The notes under the pieces were generated by a model. It made no database searches, was not told the origin of the DNA, and saw only the letters and a list, made by a program, of their open reading frames with translations. Positions 1-5,119 of a DNA stretch of 5,119 nt are shown here, in pieces (within the stretch, counting starts at the first letter, position 1; each line of letters starts with the position of its first letter). The position numbers were made by a program, and so were the translations under genes. The DNA is from Prevotellaceae bacterium. GTDB taxonomy: Bacteria > Bacteroidota > Bacteroidia > Bacteroidales > Paludibacteraceae. The stretch covers positions 1 through 5,119 of the forward strand of contig JAIRTG010000238.1 of the NCBI GenBank assembly GCA_031255055.1. Reading direction: 5' to 3'.

Positions 1-107
1 GAACCGGACTAATCAATAGAGTATCCCTATAGTGCTGAATGGTCTTGCTGCATGGCTACGCCGAAAGTTATTCCTTTTTTTGCACTTGACAAAATATAGA
101 GGGGGAC
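1..107. other. Left-edge intergenic DNA, no gene recognised
   Basis: Short, AT-leaning stretch with stops in every forward frame. In frame 1 it reads Glu-Pro-Asp-stop within the first 12 bases, so the very end of an upstream plus-strand gene could lie here, but three residues cannot prove this. The 10-mer GGACTAATCA occurs at 6-15 and again at 104-113. I find no tRNA-like fold and no match to the Bacteroidota promoter pattern (TTTG, then TAnnTTTG). Confidence 0.4.
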
Positions 108-248
108 TAATCACTATCTTCGGGGCGTTGCGGGGCAGCGCCCCGCAGAGGGGGTATCTGAAGAACGCGCAGCGGGCTGAAGCGAGGGGGAGACTTCCCC
201 CACCCCTAATTTTCTTTCTCTTTCTCTTTCTCTTTCTTCAAGGAAGAC
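108..248 (+). repeat. Interspersed GC-rich repeat, left copy
   Basis: This is one copy of an element that returns in reverse orientation at 4238-4365. Two blocks are identical between the copies: 26 bases at 121-146 and 27 bases at 175-201. The unit contains two hairpin-forming palindromes, GCGGGGC-AGC-GCCCCGC at 130-146 and GGGGGA-GACT-TCCCCC at 186-201, then a pyrimidine-only tract, and it ends in AAGGAAGAC. The open frame across it is low-complexity (Leu-Phe runs) and has no family resemblance, so I treat it as non-coding. It has no transposase. It may be a small non-autonomous mobile element or a Bacteroidales intergenic repeat family; its function is unknown. Confidence 0.85.
211..238 (+). 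repeat. TTTCTC hexamer microsatellite (polypyrimidine tract)
   Basis: Three perfect TTTCTC units occupy 215-232, preceded by TTTC and followed by TTTCTT, so the whole tract is C/T only on this strand. The equivalent tract in the right repeat copy has about one such unit, and the partial tandem copy at 291-308 has diverged to TTCTGT units. Hexamer tracts can change length by slippage. This one ends about 127 bases before the proposed truA start. Confidence 0.8.
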
Positions 249-303
249 GCCTACAGCGGCTGAAGCAAGGGTGAGACTTCCCCCACTCCTAATTCTGTTT
301 CTG
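242..303 (+). repeat. Partial tandem copy of the repeat's 3' half
   Basis: Bases 242-303 repeat, in direct orientation, the second half of the preceding element (about 159-220). Shared features are GGAAGACGCC, a GCGGCTGAAGC block, the GAGACTTCCCCC hairpin arm and CCTAATT followed by pyrimidine hexamers. It is more diverged than the first copy: GAGGGGGAG has become AAGGGTGAG, which weakens the hairpin stem. It overlaps the end of the first unit by a few bases and runs into the truA leader, so the transcript leader may begin in or carry repeat sequence. Confidence 0.75.
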
Positions 304-364
304 TTTCCGGAAGGTGATGGTAGCGGTTCCGGTCGGTGTGACGGAGATTTACTACCTTTGCTCT

Positions 365-1141
365 GTGAAAAAAAGATACTTTATTTATTTGTCCTACCTC
401 GGGACGAACTACCACGGATGGCAAATCCAGCCGAATGGCAGCTCGATACAGGAAGTGCTGACTACCGCATTGCGAACGGTGTTGGGCGATGATGATATTG
501 AGATTGTCGGCGCAGGACGAACCGATACCGGTGTACACGCACGTTTGATGACGGCGCATTTTGATTCGAAATCTGCTATTGCCGAAAAACAGTCGTTTAT
601 CGGCAGAATGAACGGTTTTCTGCCTTTCGATATTGCCGTGCATGATTTGAAAGAGGTGAAACCGGATGCGCACGCCCGTTTTGACGCAATCGGACGATGT
701 TATGAATATCATGTTACCGAACGTAAAAATGTCTTTAAAAAAAATCTGGTGACGAGAATCGGCTTCAAACCCGATTATGAAAGGATGAATGAGGCGGCGG
801 CCGTTTTGAGGAATTATACCGATTTTACGAGTTTCAGCAAACGGCATACCGATGTAAAAACCAATAATTGCATCGTCGCCCGTGCCGAATGGACGCGGAA
901 GGACGATGAGTGGATTTTTACGATCGAAGCCGACCGCTTTTTAAGAAATATGGTCAGGGCAATCGTCGGGACGCTGTTTGAAGTGGGTAAAGGAAAAATA
1001 ACCCTCGATGAATTTCATGAAATAATCACCGCAAAAGACCGTTGCAGAGCAGGCGCTTCCGTGCCCGCACAGGGCTTGTATCTGGTTGATATCGGTTATC
1101 CGGACGAACTTTTCGTTGTTAATGAACGGGAGAATACTTAA
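365..1141 (+). CDS. truA: tRNA pseudouridine(38-40) synthase TruA
   Basis: TruA isomerises uridine to pseudouridine at positions 38-40 in the anticodon arm of many tRNAs, in the cytoplasm. With the GTG start at 365 the product is 258 residues, normal for the family. The N-terminus has the family's RYFIYLSYLGTNYHGWQ pattern (residues 4-20). The catalytic loop GRTDTGVHA (51-59) contains the nucleophile Asp54. Further conserved blocks are ARFDA (104-108), YEYHV (113-117), FLRNMVRAIVGTL (192-204) and AGASVPAQGLYL (229-240). GTG 365 is chosen because it places RYFIYL where homologues have it; starts at 314 (GTG) or 317 (ATG) would add about 17 residues unlike the family. No Shine-Dalgarno sequence is visible, as is usual in Bacteroidota. 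The gene is intact and is followed by a 135-base gap. Confidence 0.95.
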   Translation: MKKRYFIYLSYLGTNYHGWQIQPNGSSIQEVLTTALRTVLGDDDIEIVGAGRTDTGVHARLMTAHFDSKSAIAEKQSFIGRMNGFLPFDIAVHDLKEVKPDAHARFDAIGRCYEYHVTERKNVFKKNLVTRIGFKPDYERMNEAAAVLRNYTDFTSFSKRHTDVKTNNCIVARAEWTRKDDEWIFTIEADRFLRNMVRAIVGTLFEVGKGKITLDEFHEIITAKDRCRAGASVPAQGLYLVDIGYPDELFVVNERENT

Positions 1142-1195
1142 ATTCGTTTTCGGGGTGCAATTTTTTATCGGAATGTGCGTTGAAACTTCTAAAAT

Positions 1196-1237
1196 ATGGA
1201 AAAAATTTTCGGAGAAATGGAAGAAATTTTCGGAGAA
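1196..1237 (+). repeat. 21-base tandem repeat ahead of thiamine-binding gene
   Basis: Two head-to-tail 21-base units (1196-1216 and 1217-1237) differ at one base (A1202 versus G1223). Each begins with ATG, and both are in frame with the downstream gene; they would read MEKIFGE and MEEIFGE. The second unit plus two bases matches codons in the CorC-family gene at 3933-3955 in 22 of 23 positions, where the protein reads MEEIFGEI. The repeat may be an untranslated leader element or operator, or, if translation starts at 1196, an N-terminal extension. I favour the untranslated reading because homologues begin at about 1277. Confidence 0.85.
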
Positions 1238-1276
1238 ATGGACAATAAAAATGTTTATGGAAACAAACGGCGGATT

Positions 1277-1570
1277 ATGAATAATACTATTGTAAACCTT
1301 GCATTGCAAGTCTTGCCTTCATCGCTCGTAAAACATCCCTACGATATTGTTGATGAAGCTATAAAAGTGATAGCTCAATCGGGATTAAACTACAAAGTGA
1401 CGCCTTTCGAGACCGTTATCGAAGGGCATTATGACGAAATTATGCGTCTGGTTAAACAGGTGCAGGAAACTTGCTACAAGGTCGGCGCCGATAGTTTGAT
1501 GACGTACATAAAAATCCAAAGTTCCCGCCGAGACGTGACGATAGCGGACAAAATGGCGAAATATGAATGA
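1277..1570 (+). CDS. MTH1187-family thiamine-binding protein
   Basis: This 97-residue protein belongs to the family once called DUF77 (Pfam Thiamine_BP; MTH1187/YkoF-like), whose members are cytosolic, ferredoxin-like, oligomeric and bind thiamine or related pyrimidines. The visible signature includes LALQVLPSS (8-16), YDIVDEAIKVI (22-32), SGLNYKVTPFETVIEG (35-50), a helix YDEIMRLVKQVQETC (52-66) and the C-terminal KI...VTIADKMAKY (79-96). There is no signal peptide or membrane segment. ATG 1277 is preferred: it gives the usual length of about 100 residues, whereas ATG 1196 in the same frame would add 27 residues encoded mostly by the 21-base tandem repeat. No thiamine ABC transporter or thi gene lies nearby, so the ligand is inferred from family only. 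The stop codon is 93 bases before the flippase start. Confidence 0.88.
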   Translation: MNNTIVNLALQVLPSSLVKHPYDIVDEAIKVIAQSGLNYKVTPFETVIEGHYDEIMRLVKQVQETCYKVGADSLMTYIKIQSSRRDVTIADKMAKYE

Positions 1571-1663
1571 AACGTCTCCCGTTTCGGGTCATCGCCTTGT
1601 CGGTCAAGTTTCGTCTCCGTCCGGATGTCCGGACACCAACCGGTTATTTAAAATAGTGACGCT

Positions 1664-2959
1664 TTGATAAAATCAAAACCATATAACTTAACGAGCAACA
1701 ATACCCGCGAAATAAAAGATGTGTTTTATCTGATCGCTCTCCAGGGGATGAATTACGTCATGCCGCTGGTTGTATATCCCTATCTGATGATTGTACTCGG
1801 GGCGGAAAAATTCGGATATATCGGCTTTTCGATGTCGATCACCCAATATCTGATGCTCATCGTTGATTTCGGCTTCAATTTCAGCGCGACAAAGCAAATA
1901 GCCATTCATAAAAATAATCCGCAAAAACTTCGGGAAATTTTTTGGTCTACTCTTTTTGCAAAAGTCGGATTGCTGATGGTGAGTTTTATCCTTTTAGTGA
2001 TTTTTTCGTTCGGTGTGCCGCCATTTCAAATCTACCGGTCGACGATGTTTGTTTTTTTTACGATGGTTATCGGCAACACCTTTTCGTTCGTTTGGTACTT
2101 TCAAGGTCTGGGGAAAATCCGCTTTGTCTCCATGATAACTGTCGTGTCAAAGCTGTTGATCCTGCCGCTGACATTCATACTGGTGAAATCGCCCGATGAT
2201 TTGGGGATTGCGGCATCGGTTCAGGCCGGCGTCTTTGTTCTATCAAGTTTGATTTCGATTGGGGTTTTGAAGCGTCACAACGATTTCCCGTCATGGTACC
2301 GTCCGACAGTGAATCAACTGTCGGCGGAAATAAAATCATCCTATCCCATCTTTTTATCTTCGGTGGCAACCAGTTTCTATACCGCGCTTTTTGCCGTCAT
2401 CTTGGGCTTTTTCTCAACGCCCGAAGAAGTCGGGAAATACGCCGCCGCAGAAAAAATCATGCGTGCTTTCTGTTATTTGATATTCATGCCGGTTTCGCAA
2501 GCCTTTTTCCCAAAAATAAGCGCACTGTCGCAAACGTCGACACCAAAGGCGGTGAAGCTTGTCGGAAAGATTGCGTATCTCGTTGCGGCATTGATGGTCG
2601 TCGTTTTCATGCTGTTGTACTTTCTCTCCGGTTGCATCACCTCCTTTTTGGGCAACGACTATCAAGGATTGGATACTTTGTTTAAAATCATGGCCGCTAT
2701 TCCGCTACTTGTTGCTTTGGGAGGCATTGCGGGACAACTGGGTTTGCTGGCCGTCGGGGGAGAAAAAGAAAAGAAAAAATTCCAATATGCCTATTTCATC
2801 GCAGGCGTTGTTGCTTTGATTATCATCCTGCTGCTGGTACCGAAATATACCTCCGTCGGTGCGTCAATTGCGCTGTTGGTGACCGAATTTATTGTATTCG
2901 CCCTGATGTTTCGGCAATGGAAAAGAATCTCCCGAGTTATTGTATCTTTGTCGGACTAA
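1664..2959 (+). CDS. Polysaccharide (Wzx/RfbX-type) flippase
   Basis: This 431-residue integral membrane protein belongs to the MOP superfamily, polysaccharide transporter (PST) family. Such proteins flip lipid-linked oligosaccharide repeat units across the inner membrane for O-antigen, capsule or other surface glycans. The N-terminal block has the family pattern ALQGMNYVMPLVVYPYLM (25-42), VLGAEKFGYIGFS (44-56) and DFGFNFSATKQIA (68-80). WYFQGLGKIR (144-153) and GKYAAAEKIMRA (257-268) are further hallmarks. About 12 hydrophobic segments fill the chain, e.g. near 98-116, 127-145, 155-174, 185-200, 237-250, 303-325, 341-364 and 376-392. Length is normal and there is no frameshift. TTG 1664 is the only usual start codon between the upstream in-frame stop and the conserved region; ATG 1748 would cut into it. 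No glycosyltransferase or polymerase gene is visible nearby, so the glycan it moves is unknown. Confidence 0.9.
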   Translation: MIKSKPYNLTSNNTREIKDVFYLIALQGMNYVMPLVVYPYLMIVLGAEKFGYIGFSMSITQYLMLIVDFGFNFSATKQIAIHKNNPQKLREIFWSTLFAKVGLLMVSFILLVIFSFGVPPFQIYRSTMFVFFTMVIGNTFSFVWYFQGLGKIRFVSMITVVSKLLILPLTFILVKSPDDLGIAASVQAGVFVLSSLISIGVLKRHNDFPSWYRPTVNQLSAEIKSSYPIFLSSVATSFYTALFAVILGFFSTPEEVGKYAAAEKIMRAFCYLIFMPVSQAFFPKISALSQTSTPKAVKLVGKIAYLVAALMVVVFMLLYFLSGCITSFLGNDYQGLDTLFKIMAAIPLLVALGGIAGQLGLLAVGGEKEKKKFQYAYFIAGVVALIIILLLVPKYTSVGASIALLVTEFIVFALMFRQWKRISRVIVSLSD

Positions 2960-2978
2960 TCATCAAATATCGCGTATC

Positions 2979-4235
2979 TTGAATACTTTTATTGCTATTT
3001 TAATCGTGCTGATCTTTTCGGCCTTTTTCTCGGGTATGGAAATCGCCTTTGTATCGTCCAACAAATTACGCTTTGAGCTGGATAAAAAACAAAAAAGTTT
3101 CACATCGTCCGTTCTAACCGTTTTCTACCGCAATCCGCAGCAATATATCTCGACAATGCTTGTCGGAAACAACATTTGTCTGGTTATCTACGGCCTGCTG
3201 ATGGCAAATATACTTACGCCTCACTTACAGTTTCTGTCGAATCGGTTGCTTATCACGCTCTCTCAAACCGTCATCGCAACCATTATCGTGCTGATAACAG
3301 GCGAATTTATTCCCAAAACGATTTTCAGGGCGAATCCCTATTTGTGGCTGAAAATATTTTCGCTGCCGATTCTGTTTTTTTACGTGGTGTTATATCCGAT
3401 TTCAAAATTTGCCACTTGGATTTCGGTACTGGTGATGCGGATTTTCGGTATAAAAATCACAAAAGAACAGGAGGCCGTCTATTCGCGCGTCGACCTGAAT
3501 TATCTGCTACAGGAAAGTTTCGATACGTCGGAGACGCATAAGACGATTGAGACCGAAGTCAAAATTTTTCAGAACGCGCTCGATTTTTCCAACGTCAAGT
3601 TGAGGGACTGTTATGTTCCCCGAACCGAAATTGTGGCTTCGGACATCGACAGTACATCCGTTGAAACGTTGAAACAAACGTTTATCCAAACAGGGTTTTC
3701 AAAAATACCTGTCTACAAGGACAACATCGACAATATTATCGGCTACATCCATTCTTCCGAAATGTTTAATCATCAGAACGAATGGCGGGAGCATCTTTAT
3801 CAAATACCGATTGTCCCCGAAAATATGGCGGCTCACAAGCTGATGAAGTTGTTTTTACAGGGTAAAAAAAGTATTGCCGTTGTTGTGGACGAGTTCGGCG
3901 GAACGGCGGGGATCGTTACACTGGAAGATATTATGGAGGAAATTTTCGGAGAAATTGAAGATGAACACGATGTGCGCGAATATATTTCGGAAAAAACCGG
4001 TGAGAACGATTACCTTGTTTCGGGTCGCCTGAAAATTGAAGACATCAACAGCGAATGGAATCTCCATATTCCCGAAAGTGATGAATACGAAACGATAGCC
4101 GGATTTATACTGTTTCACTCACAGCGTTTTCCGAAGCTAAACGAAACGCTTCGTATCGGACACTATGCGATGAAATGCGTAAAGATAGCCAATAACCGCA
4201 TCGACCTCGTAAAGATAACCGTCAATCCGGCGTAG
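2979..4235 (+). CDS. CNNM/CorC-family (hemolysin-like) CBS-domain membrane protein
   Basis: This 418-residue protein has the architecture of the HlyC/CorC/TlyC ('hemolysin') family, related to CNNM magnesium transporters. An N-terminal DUF21/CNNM transmembrane domain (about 1-180) shows SAFFSGMEIAFVSSN (14-28), NPQQYISTMLVGNN (52-65) and GEFIPKT (108-114). Two CBS domains follow (about 210-325), with YVPRTEIVA at 212-220 and DEFGGTAGIVTLEDI at 304-318, then the acidic MEEIFGEIEDEHD (319-331). The CorC_HlyC domain fills about 340-415. The likely role is inner-membrane divalent-cation (Mg/Co) homeostasis or efflux sensed through CBS-bound nucleotide; haemolysis is probably a historical misnomer. 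TTG 2979 is preferred because homologues begin directly at the first helix; TTG 2940 would overlap the flippase gene and add 13 poorly conserved residues. The 19-base gap to the flippase suggests co-transcription. Confidence 0.92.
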   Translation: MNTFIAILIVLIFSAFFSGMEIAFVSSNKLRFELDKKQKSFTSSVLTVFYRNPQQYISTMLVGNNICLVIYGLLMANILTPHLQFLSNRLLITLSQTVIATIIVLITGEFIPKTIFRANPYLWLKIFSLPILFFYVVLYPISKFATWISVLVMRIFGIKITKEQEAVYSRVDLNYLLQESFDTSETHKTIETEVKIFQNALDFSNVKLRDCYVPRTEIVASDIDSTSVETLKQTFIQTGFSKIPVYKDNIDNIIGYIHSSEMFNHQNEWREHLYQIPIVPENMAAHKLMKLFLQGKKSIAVVVDEFGGTAGIVTLEDIMEEIFGEIEDEHDVREYISEKTGENDYLVSGRLKIEDINSEWNLHIPESDEYETIAGFILFHSQRFPKLNETLRIGHYAMKCVKIANNRIDLVKITVNPA

Positions 4236-4237
4236 TT

Positions 4238-4365
4238 GTCTTCCTTCAAGAAAGAGAAAGAATATTAGGGGGGGGAAGTCTCCCCCTCGCTTCAGCCGCC
4301 TACGGCGTCTTCCGCTACCCCCTCAGCGGGGCGCTGCCCCGCAACGCCCCGTAAGACAGTGATTA
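4238..4365 (-). repeat. Interspersed GC-rich repeat, right (inverted) copy
   Basis: Read on the minus strand, this matches the left copy at 108-248 almost end to end, from TAATCACTRTCTT to GAAGGAAGAC. It includes the same two hairpins: the GC palindrome at 4326-4342 and the GGGGGA/TCCCCC pair at 4271-4286. It differs in a shorter pyrimidine tract, a run of eight C in place of CCCCCACCCC, and a more regular GAAGACGCCGTAGGCGGC segment at 4293-4312. It starts two bases after the CorC-family stop codon, so its hairpins will lie in that gene's 3' untranslated RNA and could help terminate or stabilise it. No T-run typical of an intrinsic terminator follows. Confidence 0.85.
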
Positions 4366-4367
4366 AA

Positions 4368-4395
4368 TAGTGAATAGTGTTTAGTGTTTAGTGAT
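4368..4395 (+). repeat. Four TAGTGNN heptamers
   Basis: Four consecutive 7-base units (TAGTGAA, TAGTGTT, TAGTGTT, TAGTGAT) begin three bases after the right repeat copy and are followed by a partial TAATG. The sequence just before them, AGTGATTAAA, is a degenerate version of the same motif. The array sits between convergent genes, so a promoter role is unlikely. It could be slippage-derived low-complexity DNA or part of the adjacent hairpin structure. Confidence 0.75.
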
Positions 4396-4432
4396 TAATG
4401 CAAATTCACCATGTTTAATCATTCATCACTAA
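4388..4432 (-). terminator. AT-rich inverted repeat, possible terminator between convergent genes
   Basis: The arms TTAGTGATTAATG (4388-4400) and CATTCATCACTAA (4420-4432) pair over 13 positions with one mismatch around a 19-base loop. On the minus strand the structure starts seven bases after the stop codon of the leftward gene, a reasonable place for its transcript to end. It also lies downstream of the rightward CorC-family gene. There is no run of T after either arm and the stem is AT-rich, so a terminator role is only inferred. Confidence 0.3.
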
Positions 4433-4439
4433 CCACACA

Positions 4440-5119
4440 TTAAGCTCCCACAATTGTAATTGTCTTACCGTTTACGGTTTCTTTGCGCATGTAGATTTTC
4501 TTCTTCCACGACACGCTCGGACGACGGTCGAAAACAACCATCCAGCCCTCGTTACAGTCGTGGAGACCCATATAGCGGGCAGTCTGTTCGAGACCTTCTT
4601 CGAGGTATTTGTTTCCGTAGCGGATTTTCAGTTCGATGGGATATTTCCGGTCTTTGTAGAGCAGGCAGAGGTCGAGGCGACCCGTACCGGAGGCCATTTC
4701 ACGGATAACCTGTCCGCCGCCGTTGACGATCCGTTGCAGAAAGGCCATCAGTACCAGGTGAGGCGCCGCTTCGCGATAGTCCGTCCTTTCGATCCAGATA
4801 TCGCTGTTGGCACGCCAGAACTGCTGAAAATCGCTCATCAGGTAGTTCATGTCAAGATGACCGTCTTTCAGGTAACGCGGCATTTGGTAGGGATACTTCG
4901 GATTGAGCAACGCCTCCTGCGCTTCGGACGACAGCCGACGGATCATCACTTCGGCGTAAATCGGATTGGCGGGCCTTATCAGCCTATCGCTGCCGACGCG
5001 AATCAGCCCCAAGTCCCTTGTGTACCGGAAATCGTCCGATTCTTTATTGATAAATTCGTCGCCGAGAATCATCGGCTCGATGACTCTGCGTACACGTTCC
5101 TCTTTCAGCCGTTCGAGCA
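4440..5119 (-). CDS. AAA ATPase-like protein with C-terminal PD-(D/E)XK nuclease fold, partial (5' end outside window)
   Basis: The frame stays open to the right edge, so the start is missing; 225 C-terminal residues are visible. The ATG at 5072 is internal, since the upstream codons read LERLKEERVRRVIEP, which suits the end of an ATPase winged-helix region. The visible part has a linker (RPANPIYAEVMIRRLS, about 48-63), a conserved PRYLKDGHLDM...DFQQFWR block (about 80-102), EAAPHLVLMAFLQR (116-129), then GRLDLCLLYKDRKYPIELKI (146-165). Asp149, Glu162 and Lys164 fit the PD-(D/E)XK catalytic pattern; EQT..YM follows at 177-183. From memory, such C-termini occur in large Bacteroidales families of about 500-residue AAA-like ATPases of unknown function. 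The ATPase half, which would carry the Walker motifs, is not in view. It converges on the CorC-family gene. Confidence 0.78.
   Translation of the reverse strand, partial: LERLKEERVRRVIEPMILGDEFINKESDDFRYTRDLGLIRVGSDRLIRPANPIYAEVMIRRLSSEAQEALLNPKYPYQMPRYLKDGHLDMNYLMSDFQQFWRANSDIWIERTDYREAAPHLVLMAFLQRIVNGGGQVIREMASGTGRLDLCLLYKDRKYPIELKIRYGNKYLEEGLEQTARYMGLHDCNEGWMVVFDRRPSVSWKKKIYMRKETVNGKTITIVGA

Noticed and set aside
86..113. Sigma70-like TTGACA (86-91) with TAATCA 16 bases on
   Set aside because: Bacteroidota primary sigma factors use TTTG and TAnnTTTG instead, and the supposed -10 box lies at the edge of the repeat.
32..274. Plus-strand open frame of 80 codons over the left repeat
   Set aside because: It translates the repeat and its pyrimidine tract into Leu-Phe low complexity, has no family resemblance, and the sequence is repetitive DNA found elsewhere in the window in reverse.
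353..360. TACCTTTG, an exact match to the Bacteroidota -7 box TAnnTTTG
   Set aside because: It is only four bases before the truA GTG start, which would make the mRNA nearly leaderless, and no TTTG box is seen about 19-21 bases upstream. Probably chance.
251..847. Minus-strand open frame of 198 codons
   Set aside because: It lies opposite truA, whose product is unmistakable, and its translation has no recognisable domain.
1196..1237. Two-unit direct repeat as a minimal CRISPR
   Set aside because: The 21-base units are directly adjacent with no spacers, and no cas genes are present.
1569..1585. Hairpin GAAACG-TCTCC-CGTTTC overlapping the thiamine-binding stop codon
   Set aside because: Only six base pairs and no T-run after it, so it is not a convincing intrinsic terminator.
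4238..4365. Inverted repeat copies as ends of a composite transposon
   Set aside because: Neither copy encodes a transposase, none is carried between them, and the enclosed genes look like ordinary chromosomal genes.

Overview
This 5.1 kb window looks like chromosomal DNA of a Bacteroidota bacterium, most likely of the order Bacteroidales. The grounds are the character of the encoded proteins (TruA, an RfbX/Wzx-type flippase, a CNNM/CBS 'hemolysin' and an AAA/PD-(D/E)XK protein all read like Bacteroidales members), the lack of Shine-Dalgarno sequences before the starts, and the style of the GC-rich intergenic repeats. The genus cannot be fixed from the sequence alone.

Layout. Positions 1-364 hold no convincing gene. 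Most of this stretch is a GC-rich interspersed repeat with two small hairpins and a polypyrimidine microsatellite, followed by a partial second copy in tandem. Four genes then run left to right: truA (tRNA pseudouridine synthase, 365-1141), a small MTH1187-family thiamine-binding protein (1277-1570), a 12-14 helix polysaccharide flippase (1664-2959), and a CNNM/CorC-family membrane protein with CBS domains (2979-4235). The last two are 19 bases apart and probably co-transcribed; the 93- and 135-base gaps before them leave it open whether all four form one unit. Positions 4236-4439 hold a second copy of the repeat in the opposite orientation, then four TAGTGNN heptamers and an AT-rich inverted repeat. 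From 4440 to the right edge, on the minus strand, lies the C-terminal part of a predicted ATPase/nuclease-fold protein that converges on the CorC-family gene.

The genes do not form a single pathway. They cover tRNA modification, probable cytosolic thiamine binding, lipid-linked glycan export and a membrane transporter-like protein. The most unusual content is non-coding: the inverted repeat copies bracketing the four-gene block, and a 21-base in-frame tandem repeat ahead of the thiamine-binding gene that closely matches a conserved coding segment of the CorC-family gene 2.7 kb away. I see no CRISPR array, tRNA, rRNA, transposase or defence cassette, and no clear evidence of a new multi-gene system.
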